The position numbers were made by a program, and so were the translations under genes. Positions 11,562 through 23,079 of a DNA stretch of 64,000 bases are shown one piece after another; positions within the stretch are counted from its first letter, which is position 1; the number at the start of each line of letters is the position of its first letter. This DNA is from Elymus sibiricus (taxonomy: Eukaryota; Streptophyta; Magnoliopsida; Poales; Poaceae): positions 269,460,288 to 269,524,287 of the forward strand of contig CM077673.1 in the NCBI GenBank assembly GCA_039707655.1, in the 5' to 3' direction. The notes beneath the pieces are model-generated. The model saw only the letters and a list, made by a program, of their open reading frames with translations. It did no database searches and had not been told where the DNA came from.

Positions 11562-13737
11562 GCATCCCCAAGCTTAATTCCTACTCGTCCTCGAGTAGGA
11601 AAATGATAAAAGAAATAATTTATGAAGTGTGAATGCTAGCATATTGTATAAGTTTGATTAGTGATAACTTCAATCACTTTTCCTAGCATCATAGTCAACA
11701 ACTCTTTCTCATAAAACTTATCATTATAAAGTAGATATTGATTCATATGTTATGGTTCAAACAATGTATTCTCTTGAAACTTAACAACCTATGTTCTTAG
11801 TTACCAAACAATTACAAATCATATTATTTTGGGAAAAGTCTAACTAAGAGTTGCACATACTCAATTATCATATAGTATTTTATGATTGCCGGTACTCAAA
11901 GCATATTTTTAGAACAAACAACATCCATCAGACATAGAGGAAGATAAAGGCTTAGTGTTTCGCCTCCCAACTTACTTGTCATAGAGATAATTGTCAACAT
12001 AATAATTCATGATCAAAAATATTTGACTGGATATATGTGCATGGATCTTTCCCCAGCACATGATGTTTGCTAAGTACAATAAGTGAGGTTGAAATAAAAA
12101 GTTGACTCAACATGAAAGTAAATATAGTGTTCCTTCGTAGAGGGAAGCAAAGATTTGCAGAGGTGCCAAAGCTCAGTGTTTAAAACAAAGATGAATATAT
12201 TTTGGGTGGCGTGCCTTTCCTTTCAACGTCAAGACAAAGGATTTCAATATCTTCCATGCTAAACGCATTAATGGTGGTTACCAAATAGAATGGAATTGTT
12301 TTACTCCCCCTCCACCATTCAAACACATTCCTTGGCTAGCTGAATCCTCGGGTGCCCTCCAAACAATCAACTTTCTAGTTTTTTTTTGTTTATTTATTTT
12401 AATATTAAGCAGGACCGGGCATCCTTTTACCAGCCTCTCTCGTATAGGACGAGTAAATAAACTCCCGTCGTGAGTTAAATACACTTAGCATGGAAGATAC
12501 TGATCGTCCCCATCGCTCCATGAGCGGTACGAGTACACAAATAAATGTTTATTTGAAGGTTTTAGAAATCAAACATGCAAATTTACATGGAATGGCACTG
12601 AAATTCCATATATTAGTAGCTATGGTGGACTCTCATGTCAAGAAACTGGGTTTAAGGGTCTTTGTATGCACAAGTAGTATCTCTACTTAGTACGAAGGTT
12701 TGGCTAGCAAAAGGTTATGAGCAAGCACCACATGTTGGAGGATCCATAACAATATAACTTCTATGCAAATATACCCAAACATAAAACATTACGTTGTCTT
12801 CCTTGTCCGACATCAACTACTCGATCAAGTTTGAAAATAATTAATGGGTACTCACAATCATAAAATATGTCCAAGATAATATATTTGTATGTGAAATTTC
12901 TCTTTCTTCTACTAATTTTACATGAATTGCTTGTATGACTAATATTGTGAGTGTCGAACTTCAATAGATTTTGCCTTGTAAACCCAATGTGAAACTATTA
13001 TTAAGCATATAGAACATGCATAATTTCATATTTATGATATTCAATTCATTCAACAATTTACACTTCGGATATAAGTGAATCACAAGAGCAAACATCAAAC
13101 TACTCCAAAAGATATAAGTGAAGAACAAAGAGTAGTTAAGTAAATAGGTAGCTATGTATAAAATCTCTCTCGGTCAAAAATTCCAGGTCTAGAAATTATT
13201 TCAACATAAAGCAAAACAAAATAAAATGACACTCCAAGAATGACACATATCATGTGAATGAATAAAAACTTAGGCTCAACCAAGACTAATCGATAGTTGT
13301 TAACGAAGAGAGGTGGGATGCCTAACGGGGCATCCACAAGCTTAGACTCTTGAGACTTCTTGGAATATTGACTTTGGGAGCCTTGGGCATACCCCAGCTT
13401 ATGCTCTTATGTCTCGTTAATTCCTCTCATATCACAGTTTCTCCTAAGTCTCAAAAGCTTCATCCACACAAAACTTGACAAGAACTCGTGGGATAGGTTA
13501 GTACACATAAGAATAAATCACCAAATCATGTACCATCAAGGCAAGTTGCATAATATTTTTTCAAAAATTAGCTACTATATACTACCATTTCCATAATTTA
13601 TATCCACCAATATAAGCCATGGAAACTTTAGGATAAGCAGATAACAAAACTATGACAACAATCTGTCCAAACAGAACAGTCTGTAGATATTAATTCCAAA
13701 AGTGTACTTATGTAGCTCAATACATTTTGAAAATTTA
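9923..13737 (-). mobile_element. Athila-like Gypsy element, LTR plus partial internal region
   Basis: The LTR 9923-11561 (1639 bp, TGATG...ATGTCA) is followed at 11562 by GCATCCCCAAGCTT. The same junction occurs in the complete minus-strand element at 55468/55469, and on the minus strand it reads as a purine-rich primer just before the 3' LTR. Internal sequence continues to 13737 and matches the AT-rich non-coding internal region of the element at 53949-61404. The rest of the element (coding part, 5' LTR) is missing because 13738 joins directly to Copia pol sequence. The longest ORFs are under 70 codons. Confidence 0.7.
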
Positions 13738-15901
13738 GGGGTTATGCATTAGAGACAGCTGCATTCACTTTAAATAGGGCACCATCGAAATCCGTTGAGA
13801 CGACGCCATATGAACTTTGGTTTGGCAAGAAGCCAAAGCTGTCGTTTCTTAAAGTTTGGGGATGTGATGCTTATGTCAAAAAGCTTCAGCCTGAAAAGCT
13901 GGAACCCAAAGCGGAGAAATGCGTCTTCATAGGATACCCAAAAGAGACAGTTGGGTATACCTTCTACCTCAGATCCGAAGGCAAAGTGTTTGTCGCTAAA
14001 AACGGAACATTTCTTGAGAAAGAGTTTCTCTCGAAAGAATTGAGTGGGAGGAAGATAGAACTTGATGAGGTTATTGAACCTTTACTTCAACCTAAGAGTA
14101 GCGCAACGCAGAAAGTTGTTTCTGTCGAGCCTACATTAGCTGAAGAGGAAGTTAATGATGATGATCATGAAGCTTTGGATCAAGTTGCTATCGAACCTCG
14201 TAGGTCGACAAGGACGCGTACTGCTCCTGAGTGGTACGGCAACCCTGTCTTAGAGGCCATGTTGTTAAACAACGATGAACCTACGAGCTATGGAGAAGCG
14301 ATGATGGGCCCGGATTCCGAGAAGTGGTTAGAGGCCATGAAATCCGAGATGGGATCCATGTATGAAAACAAAGTATGGACTTTGGAAGTATTACCTGAAG
14401 GGCGTAAGGCCATTCAGAACAAATGGATCTTTAAGAGGAAGACGGACGCGGACGGTAATGTCACCGTCTATAAAGCTCGACTTGTGGCAAAGGGTTTTTC
14501 ACAAGTTCAAGGAGTTGACTACGATGAGACCTTCTCACCCGTAGCGATGCTTAAGTCCGTCAGAATCATGTTAGCAATAGCTGCCTTTTTCGATTATGAA
14601 ATTTGGCAGATGGATGTCAAAACAGCGTTCCTTAACGGTTACCTTAAGGAAGAGTTGTATATGATGCAACCAGAAGGTTTTGTCGATCCAGAGAATGCTG
14701 ACAAAGTTTGCAAACTCCAGCGATCCATTTATGGACTGGTGCAAGCATCTCGGAGTTGGAATCTTCGTTTTGATGATGTGATCAAAGCGTTCGAGTTTAT
14801 ACAAGTTTACGGAGAAGCTTGTATTTACAAGAAAGTGAGTGGGAGCTCTATAGCGTTTCTAATATTATATGTGGATGACATATTGCTGATTGGAAACAAT
14901 ATAGAAATGCTGGAAAGCGTAAAGGAATATTTGAACAAGAGTTTTTCAATGAAGGACCTAGGAGAAGCTGCTTTCATATTAGGCATCAAGATCTATAGAG
15001 ATAGATCGAGACGCTTAATAGGACTTTCACAAAGCACATACCTTGACAAAGTTTTGAAGAAGTTCAAAATGGATCAGTCCAAGAAGGGGTTCTTGCCTGT
15101 ATTGCAAGGTGTGAAGTTGAGTAAGACTCAATGCCCAGTGACTGCAGAAGATAGAGAAAAGATGAGTGTCATCCCCTATGCTTCGGCCATAGGCTCTATC
15201 ATGTATGCAATGCTGTGCACAAGACCCGATGTCAGCCTTGCCATAAGTATGGTCGGAAGGTTTCAAAGTGATCCAGGAATGGAACACTGGACGGCGGTCA
15301 AGAATATCCTGAAGTACCTGAAAAGGACTAAGGACATGTTTCTCGTTTATGGAGGTGATCAAGAGCTCGTCGTAAAGGGTTACGTCGATGCAAGCTTTGA
15401 CACTGATCCGGATGACTCTAAGTCTCAAACCGGATACGTATTTATTCTTAATGGGGGTGCGGTTAGCTGGTGCAGTTCCAAGCAAAGCGTGGTAGCTGAT
15501 TCTACATGCGAAGCGGAGTACATCGCAGCCTCGGAGGCGGCGAAGGAAGGTGTCTGGATGAAGGAGTTCATGACAGATCTTGGAGTAGTGCCTAGTGCAC
15601 TTGACCCAATGACTCTGTTTTGTGATAATACTGGTGCCATTGCTCTAGCCAAGGAACCAAGATTTCACAAGAGGACCAGACACATAAAGCAACGTTTCAA
15701 TTCCATCCGCGATTACATCAAGGAGGACGACATAAATATTTGCAAAGTACACACGGATCTAAATGTTGCAGATCCGATGACTAAACCTCTTCCAAAGGCT
15801 AAACATGAACAACACCAGAACTGCATGGGTGTTCGATTCATTACAATGTAAATCACATAGTGATGTGAACTAGATTATTGACTCTAGTGCAAGTGGGAGA
15901 C
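13738..15901 (+). pseudogene. 5'-truncated Copia gag-pol fragment (integrase C-terminus, RT, RNase H)
   Basis: Nucleotides 13738-15901 repeat 20916-23079 with no difference that I could find. The reading frame stays open to the stop at 15851; the first in-frame ATG-type start is 13986 (621 codons, identical to the end of the complete polyprotein). It retains the region after the integrase core, the full reverse transcriptase (QMDVKTAFLNG, YVDDILL) and RNase H (YVDASFD, CEAEYIA), then the purine tract before the LTR at 15902. It lacks gag, protease, the integrase catalytic core and any promoter. The breakpoint with the Gypsy sequence shares only GGGG. It cannot encode a complete polyprotein. 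Confidence 0.9.
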
Positions 15902-17048
15902 TGTTGGAAATATGCCCTAGAGGCAATAATAAATTGGTTATTATTATATTTCCTTGTTCATGATAATCGTTTATTATCCATGCTATAATTGTATTGATTG
16001 GAAACTCAAATACATGTGTGGGTACATAGACAACACTGTGTCCCTAGTAAGCCTCTAGTTGACTAGCTCGTTGATCAAAGATGGTTAAGGTTTCCTAGCC
16101 ATTGACATGAGATGTCATTTGATAACGGGATCACATCATTAGGAGAATGATGTGATGGACAAGACCCAAACTGTAAACGTAGCATTTGATCGTGTCAGTT
16201 TATTGCTATTGTTTTCTGCATGTCAAGTATCTGTTCCTTTGACCATGAGATCATGCAACTCACTAACACCGGAGGAATACCTTGTGTGTATCAAACGTCG
16301 CAACGTAACTGGGTGACTATAAAGGTGCTCTACAGGTATCTCCGAGGGTGTCTGTTGGGTTGGCATGGATCAAGACTGGGATTTGTTACTCCGTATGACG
16401 GAGAGGTATCTCAGGGCCCACTCGGTAATACAACATCACAATGAGCCTTGCAAGCAATGTGACTAAAGTGTTAGCCACGAGATCTTGTATTACGGAACGA
16501 GTAAAGAGACTTGCCGGTAACGAGATTGAACTAGGTATAGTGATACCGACGATCGAATCTCGGGCAAGTAACATACCGAAGAACAAAGGGAACAGCATAC
16601 GGGATTAACTGAATCCTTGACATAGAGGTTCGACCGATAAAGATCTTCGTAGAATATGTAGGAGCCAATATGGGCATCCAGGTCCCGCTATTGGTTATTG
16701 GCCGTAGAGGTGTCTCGGTCATGTCTACATAGTTCTCGAACCCGCAGGGTCTACACACTTAACGTTTGGTGACGATTAGTATAATTGAGTTATTATGTTG
16801 GTGACCGAAAGTTGTTCGGAAGTCTCGGATAAGATCCCGGACATGACGAGGATCTCCGGAAGAGTCCGGAGGTAAAGATTGATATATGTGATAATAGTGT
16901 TTCGATCTCCGGAAGAGTTCCAGAGTTCACCGGAATGGGTTCCGGATGTTTACCGAAGTGTTCGGGTGCAGCAACACTTTATATGGGCCAAAGGGATAAA
17001 GCCCACGAGGTATTGGAAAGTGCAAAAAGTAGTTTTGCTGCCGCGTAA

Positions 17049-17160
17049 GCGGTACTACCGCTTGGTGAAGCGGTACTACCGCCGGAGCGGTACTACCGCT
17101 TGTGTGAAGCGGTACTACCGCCCAAGCGGTACTACCGCTTGTGTGAAGCGGTACTACCGC
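17049..17160 (+). repeat. Array of six 13-bp palindromes in U3 (left LTR)
   Basis: Exact GCGGTACTACCGC at 17049, 17070, 17087, 17109, 17126 and 17148, spaced 16-22 bp. Each is an inverted repeat (GCGGTA/TACCGC around a C). The array lies about 130 bp upstream of the TATA box, as expected for promoter-proximal binding sites or hairpins. The same array is at 24227-24338. Confidence 0.9.
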
Positions 17161-17291
17161 TTGTGCGCGGCTGTGCACGGTTCGGCAGGGATCCGAGTTG
17201 GACTCTTTTCCTGCGGGCCAAACCGACCTTGTGCGGGCCAAACCGACCTGGAGGAGGCTTTTACTCCAAGTTTAGACCTCAAGGCTCAACA

Positions 17292-17299
17292 TATAAATA
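17292..17299 (+). promoter_or_regulatory. TATA box of the Copia LTR promoter
   Basis: TATAAATA, in the context CAACATATAAATAGAGG, within a GC-moderate U3 downstream of the palindrome array. The identical site in the right LTR is at 24470-24477. Confidence 0.75.
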
Positions 17300-17765
17300 G
17301 AGGGGCAGGGCTAGCACACGGGATACATCAGGATTTCCCAAGCCGTGTGCCGGCAACCCTAGCCCTCTAGTTCCTCCGTCATAATCTCCGTAGCGCTTGG
17401 CGAAGCCCTGCAGAGATTGTTCCTCACCACCATCACCACGCCGTCGTGCTGCTGGAACTCAACCACTACTTCACCATCGCTCGCTGGATCGAGGAGGTGA
17501 AGGCGTCATCAAGCCGTACGTGTGTTGAACGCGGAGGTGTCGTCCGTTCGGCACTAGATCGGAAGGATCGTGATTGGATCGCGGGACGCTCGGCGATTTG
17601 GATCGCGAAGACGTTCGACTACATCAACCGCGTTTATTAACGCTTCCGCTTAGCGATCTACAAGGGTATGTAGATTCACTCTCCCTCTCGTAGATGCTCA
17701 TCACCATGGATAGATCTTGCGTGTGCGTAGGAAAATTTTTGTTTCCCATGCAACGTTCCCCAACA

Positions 17766-19045
17766 GTGGCATCATGAGCTAGGTCTATGCGTAGATGAGA
17801 TCTCGAGTAGAACACAAACGAGTTGTGGGCGTGGATGTATACATATTGCTTGCCGTTACTAGTTGATATTTGATTCGGCGGTACTGTGAGATGAAGCGGC
17901 CCGGACCGACATTACGCGTACACTTACGCGAGACAGGTTCCTTCAACTGACATGTAACTTCGTTGCATAAAGATGGCTAGCGGGTGTCTGTCTCTCTCAC
18001 TTTAGTTGAATCGATTTCAATGAAGAGGGTTCTTTTAGAAGATCAAAAAGCAATCACTACACCACGTTGTGGTTTTGCGTAGGTAAGAACGGTTCTTGCA
18101 AACCCGTAGCAGCCACGTAAAATTTGCAACAACAATTAGAGGACGTCTAACTTGTTTTTGCAGGGTATGTTGTGATGTGATATGGCCAATTACATGATGA
18201 GATATATGTGATGTATGAGATGATCATGTTTTGTATAGAATAGCACGACTTGCATGTCGATGAGTACGGCAACTGGCAGGAGCCATAGAGTTGTCTTTAA
18301 TTATTGTATGACCTGCGTGTCAATCATTAAGCGCTATGTAATGCTTTACTTTATCGCTAAACGTTAGCTATAGTCGTGGAAGCAACAGTCGGCGCGACAA
18401 CCTTATGGCGACACGTTGATGGAGATCAAGATGATGGAGATCATGGTGTCATGCCGGTGACGATGGAGATCATGCCGGTGCTTTGGAGATGGAGATCAAA
18501 AGCACAAGTTCATGGCCATATCATGTCACTTATGATTTGCATGTGATGTTAATCCTTTTATGCATCTTATTTTGCTTAGGACGACGGTAGCATTATAAGG
18601 TGATCCCTCACTTAAATTTCAAGATAAATTGTGTTCTCCCCAAGTGTGCACCGTTGCGAAAGTTCGTCGTTTCGAGACACGCCGTGATGATCGGGTGTGA
18701 TAGACTCTACGTTCGCATACAACGGGTGTAAGCCATGTTACACGTGCGGAACACTCGGGTTAAACTTGACGAGCCTAGCATGTACAGACATGGCCTCGGA
18801 ACACAAGAGACCGAAAGGTCGAACATGAGTCATATAGTAGATATGATCAACATGAAGATGTTCACCATTGAAACCACCTCAACTCACGTGATGATCGGAC
18901 TTGAGTTGGTGGATTTGGATCATGTTACACTCGAATGATCGGAGGGATGTCAATTTGAGTGGGAGTTTTTTAAAATATGATTAAGTAAACTCATTATCTA
19001 AGAACAATAGTCTAAGTTGTCTTTGCTATATTTATGTTGTAGATC
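17766..19045 (+). other. Primer-binding site and untranslated leader of the Copia element
   Basis: Begins GTGGCATCATGAGCT, which resembles the initiator-methionine tRNA primer site (TGGTATCAGAGC) of this lineage with small changes. The following 1.28 kb has no ORF above 67 codons and should hold the packaging and dimerisation signals known for BARE-type leaders. The ATG of gag is at 19046. Confidence 0.7.
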
Positions 19046-22000
19046 ATGGCTCGCGCAGTAGCACCCCTGAATTTTAATGCGTTCCTAGAGAAAGCTAAGT
19101 TGAAAGATGATGGAAGTAACTTTGTGGACTGGGCCCGTAATCTAAGGATTATCCTTACGGCTTCCCAGAAGGCTTATGTCCTTGATGCACCGCTTGGTGA
19201 TCCACCCGCTCCAGTTGAGTCTCTAGACGTTGTGAACGCCTGGCAGGCTCGTTCTGATGATTACTCAATAGTTCAATGTGCAATGTTGTATGGCTTAGAA
19301 CCGGGACTTCAAAGACGTTTTGAACGTCATGGAGCATATGAGATGTTCCAGGAGTTGAAGTTTATCTTTCAGAAGAATGCCCGGATCGAGAGATATGAGA
19401 TCTCCGATAAGTTCTATGCTTGCAAGATGGAGGAGAACGGGTCTATCAGTGATCACGTGCTCAGAATGTCTGGGTACTCCACCCGTCTGGCTGAGTTAGG
19501 GATGCCCCTTCCGCCAGAGGCTATCACTGACAGAGTTCTTCAATCATTGCCACCTAGCTACAAGAGCTTCGTGTTGAACTATAACATGCACGGGATGAAC
19601 AAGTCAGTCGCCGAGCTGTTTGCGATGCTGAAAGCCGCTGAGTCTGAAATTCAGAAGGAGCATCAAGTGTTGATGGTCAATAAAACCACTAGTTTCAAGA
19701 AAAATGGCAAGGGTAAGAAGGGTAACTCCAAGCAGAGTGGCAAAGCAGTTGCTCCTCTCGTGAAGAAACCCAAGGCTGGACCCAAACCAGAAACTGTGTG
19801 TTTTCATTGCAAGGGAACTGGACACTGGAAGCGGAACTGCCCCAAGTATTTGGCTGACAAGAAGGCGGCCAACAACAAACAAGGTATATATGATATACAT
19901 GTTATTGATGTGTACCTTACCAACTCTCGTTGTAGTGCCTGGGTATTTGATACCGGTGCGGTTGCTCATATTTGCAACTCAAAACAGGAACTGCGGAATA
20001 GACGGAGGCTGGCAAAGGACGAAGTGACGATGCGCGTGGGAAATGGTTCCAAGGTTGATGTGATCGCCGTCGGCACGCTCGCTCTTCGATTACCGTCGGG
20101 ATTAGTGATGAACCTAAATAAGTGTTATTTGGTGCCTGCGTTAAGCATGAACATTATATCTAGATCTTGTTTATTGCGAGACGGTTACTCATTTAAATCA
20201 GAGAATAATGGTTGTTCTATTTATATGAGTAATATCTTTTATGGTCATGCACCCAATGTGAGGGGTTTATTCTTGTTGAATCTCGATAGTAATGATACAC
20301 ATGTTCATAACATTGATGCCAAAAGATGTAGAATTGATAATGATAATACCACTTTCTTGTGGCACTGCCGTTTAGGTCATATTGGCGTAAAACGCATGAG
20401 GAAGCTCCATGCTGATGGACTTTTGGAGTCACTTGATTTTGAATCACTTGACACATGTGAGCCATGCCTCTTAGGCAAGATGACTAAAACGCCGTTCTCT
20501 GGAATAATGGAACGGGCAAGTGACTTATTGGAAATCATACATACTGATGTGTGCGGTCCGATGAGTATTGAGGCGCGCGGTGGTTATCGTTACTTTCTCA
20601 CCTTCACTGATGACTTAAGTAGATATGGGTATATTTACTTAATGAAACACAAGTCTGAAACATTTGAAAAGTTCAAACAATTTCAGAGTGAAGTTGAGAA
20701 TCATCGTAACAAGAAGATTAAATTCCTACGATCTGATCGAGGAGGAGAATATCTGAGTTATGAGTTTGGCAGTCACTTAAGACAGTGTGGAATTGTTTCA
20801 CAATTGACACCGCCTGGAACACCACAGCGTAATGGTGTGTCCGAACGTCGTAATCGAACTTTATTGGATATGGTGCGATCTATGATGTCTCTTGCCGATT
20901 TGCCACTATCGTTTTGGGGTTATGCATTAGAGACAGCTGCATTCACTTTAAATAGGGCACCATCGAAATCCGTTGAGACGACGCCATATGAACTTTGGTT
21001 TGGCAAGAAGCCAAAGCTGTCGTTTCTTAAAGTTTGGGGATGTGATGCTTATGTCAAAAAGCTTCAGCCTGAAAAGCTGGAACCCAAAGCGGAGAAATGC
21101 GTCTTCATAGGATACCCAAAAGAGACAGTTGGGTATACCTTCTACCTCAGATCCGAAGGCAAAGTGTTTGTCGCTAAAAACGGAACATTTCTTGAGAAAG
21201 AGTTTCTCTCGAAAGAATTGAGTGGGAGGAAGATAGAACTTGATGAGGTTATTGAACCTTTACTTCAACCTAAGAGTAGCGCAACGCAGAAAGTTGTTTC
21301 TGTCGAGCCTACATTAGCTGAAGAGGAAGTTAATGATGATGATCATGAAGCTTTGGATCAAGTTGCTATCGAACCTCGTAGGTCGACAAGGACGCGTACT
21401 GCTCCTGAGTGGTACGGCAACCCTGTCTTAGAGGCCATGTTGTTAAACAACGATGAACCTACGAGCTATGGAGAAGCGATGATGGGCCCGGATTCCGAGA
21501 AGTGGTTAGAGGCCATGAAATCCGAGATGGGATCCATGTATGAAAACAAAGTATGGACTTTGGAAGTATTACCTGAAGGGCGTAAGGCCATTCAGAACAA
21601 ATGGATCTTTAAGAGGAAGACGGACGCGGACGGTAATGTCACCGTCTATAAAGCTCGACTTGTGGCAAAGGGTTTTTCACAAGTTCAAGGAGTTGACTAC
21701 GATGAGACCTTCTCACCCGTAGCGATGCTTAAGTCCGTCAGAATCATGTTAGCAATAGCTGCCTTTTTCGATTATGAAATTTGGCAGATGGATGTCAAAA
21801 CAGCGTTCCTTAACGGTTACCTTAAGGAAGAGTTGTATATGATGCAACCAGAAGGTTTTGTCGATCCAGAGAATGCTGACAAAGTTTGCAAACTCCAGCG
21901 ATCCATTTATGGACTGGTGCAAGCATCTCGGAGTTGGAATCTTCGTTTTGATGATGTGATCAAAGCGTTCGAGTTTATACAAGTTTACGGAGAAGCTTGT

Positions 22001-23029
22001 ATTTACAAGAAAGTGAGTGGGAGCTCTATAGCGTTTCTAATATTATATGTGGATGACATATTGCTGATTGGAAACAATATAGAAATGCTGGAAAGCGTAA
22101 AGGAATATTTGAACAAGAGTTTTTCAATGAAGGACCTAGGAGAAGCTGCTTTCATATTAGGCATCAAGATCTATAGAGATAGATCGAGACGCTTAATAGG
22201 ACTTTCACAAAGCACATACCTTGACAAAGTTTTGAAGAAGTTCAAAATGGATCAGTCCAAGAAGGGGTTCTTGCCTGTATTGCAAGGTGTGAAGTTGAGT
22301 AAGACTCAATGCCCAGTGACTGCAGAAGATAGAGAAAAGATGAGTGTCATCCCCTATGCTTCGGCCATAGGCTCTATCATGTATGCAATGCTGTGCACAA
22401 GACCCGATGTCAGCCTTGCCATAAGTATGGTCGGAAGGTTTCAAAGTGATCCAGGAATGGAACACTGGACGGCGGTCAAGAATATCCTGAAGTACCTGAA
22501 AAGGACTAAGGACATGTTTCTCGTTTATGGAGGTGATCAAGAGCTCGTCGTAAAGGGTTACGTCGATGCAAGCTTTGACACTGATCCGGATGACTCTAAG
22601 TCTCAAACCGGATACGTATTTATTCTTAATGGGGGTGCGGTTAGCTGGTGCAGTTCCAAGCAAAGCGTGGTAGCTGATTCTACATGCGAAGCGGAGTACA
22701 TCGCAGCCTCGGAGGCGGCGAAGGAAGGTGTCTGGATGAAGGAGTTCATGACAGATCTTGGAGTAGTGCCTAGTGCACTTGACCCAATGACTCTGTTTTG
22801 TGATAATACTGGTGCCATTGCTCTAGCCAAGGAACCAAGATTTCACAAGAGGACCAGACACATAAAGCAACGTTTCAATTCCATCCGCGATTACATCAAG
22901 GAGGACGACATAAATATTTGCAAAGTACACACGGATCTAAATGTTGCAGATCCGATGACTAAACCTCTTCCAAAGGCTAAACATGAACAACACCAGAACT
23001 GCATGGGTGTTCGATTCATTACAATGTAA
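19046..23029 (+). CDS. Intact Copia gag-pol polyprotein, 1327 aa
   Basis: A single uninterrupted ORF in the Copia order gag-protease-integrase-RT-RNase H. Gag occupies about residues 1-235, followed by a CCHC zinc knuckle (CFHCKGTGHWKRNC, about 251-264). The protease signature DTGA is near 303. Integrase has the HHCC zinc-binding part (about 439-480) and acidic residues in DVCGPM (about 500), RSDRGGEY (about 561) and NGVSERRNR (about 595). Reverse transcriptase shows QMDVKTAFLNG (about 913) and YVDD (about 1000). RNase H shows YVDASFD, CEAEYIA (about 1211) and FCDNTGA. Length and motifs match a functional BARE/Angela-type product that makes and integrates element cDNA via cytoplasmic virus-like particles. 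ATG 19046 is the first in-frame start after the leader. No frameshift or stop is seen, so it is potentially active. Confidence 0.95.
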   Translation: MARAVAPLNFNAFLEKAKLKDDGSNFVDWARNLRIILTASQKAYVLDAPLGDPPAPVESLDVVNAWQARSDDYSIVQCAMLYGLEPGLQRRFERHGAYEMFQELKFIFQKNARIERYEISDKFYACKMEENGSISDHVLRMSGYSTRLAELGMPLPPEAITDRVLQSLPPSYKSFVLNYNMHGMNKSVAELFAMLKAAESEIQKEHQVLMVNKTTSFKKNGKGKKGNSKQSGKAVAPLVKKPKAGPKPETVCFHCKGTGHWKRNCPKYLADKKAANNKQGIYDIHVIDVYLTNSRCSAWVFDTGAVAHICNSKQELRNRRRLAKDEVTMRVGNGSKVDVIAVGTLALRLPSGLVMNLNKCYLVPALSMNIISRSCLLRDGYSFKSENNGCSIYMSNIFYGHAPNVRGLFLLNLDSNDTHVHNIDAKRCRIDNDNTTFLWHCRLGHIGVKRMRKLHADGLLESLDFESLDTCEPCLLGKMTKTPFSGIMERASDLLEIIHTDVCGPMSIEARGGYRYFLTFTDDLSRYGYIYLMKHKSETFEKFKQFQSEVENHRNKKIKFLRSDRGGEYLSYEFGSHLRQCGIVSQLTPPGTPQRNGVSERRNRTLLDMVRSMMSLADLPLSFWGYALETAAFTLNRAPSKSVETTPYELWFGKKPKLSFLKVWGCDAYVKKLQPEKLEPKAEKCVFIGYPKETVGYTFYLRSEGKVFVAKNGTFLEKEFLSKELSGRKIELDEVIEPLLQPKSSATQKVVSVEPTLAEEEVNDDDHEALDQVAIEPRRSTRTRTAPEWYGNPVLEAMLLNNDEPTSYGEAMMGPDSEKWLEAMKSEMGSMYENKVWTLEVLPEGRKAIQNKWIFKRKTDADGNVTVYKARLVAKGFSQVQGVDYDETFSPVAMLKSVRIMLAIAAFFDYEIWQMDVKTAFLNGYLKEELYMMQPEGFVDPENADKVCKLQRSIYGLVQASRSWNLRFDDVIKAFEFIQVYGEACIYKKVSGSSIAFLILYVDDILLIGNNIEMLESVKEYLNKSFSMKDLGEAAFILGIKIYRDRSRRLIGLSQSTYLDKVLKKFKMDQSKKGFLPVLQGVKLSKTQCPVTAEDREKMSVIPYASAIGSIMYAMLCTRPDVSLAISMVGRFQSDPGMEHWTAVKNILKYLKRTKDMFLVYGGDQELVVKGYVDASFDTDPDDSKSQTGYVFILNGGAVSWCSSKQSVVADSTCEAEYIAASEAAKEGVWMKEFMTDLGVVPSALDPMTLFCDNTGAIALAKEPRFHKRTRHIKQRFNSIRDYIKEDDINICKVHTDLNVADPMTKPLPKAKHEQHQNCMGVRFITM

Positions 23030-23079
23030 ATCACATAGTGATGTGAACTAGATTATTGACTCTAGTGCAAGTGGGAGAC

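Larger units (their letters stand above)
15902..17765 (+). repeat. Left (5') LTR of the Copia element
   Basis: 1864 bp, TG...CA. U3 carries six copies of the palindrome GCGGTACTACCGC (17049-17160) and a TATA box at 17292-17299. It serves both as the 5' LTR of the complete element and as the 3' LTR of the truncated fragment at 13738-15901. Confidence 0.93.

Noticed and set aside
13986..15851. 621-codon ORF as an independent gene
   Set aside because: It is identical to the C-terminal part of the polyprotein at 19046-23029 and lacks promoter, gag, protease and integrase core; annotated as a truncated fragment.
17049..17160. CRISPR-like array
   Set aside because: The units are 13-bp palindromes separated by 3-9 bp of non-spacer sequence in a plant LTR; no cas genes; eukaryotic context.
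16879..17370. 163-codon ORF with repeated KRYYRxSGTTACV-like units in the LTR
   Set aside because: The repeats come from the GCGGTACTACCGC palindromes in U3; it spans the promoter and is present in both LTRs.
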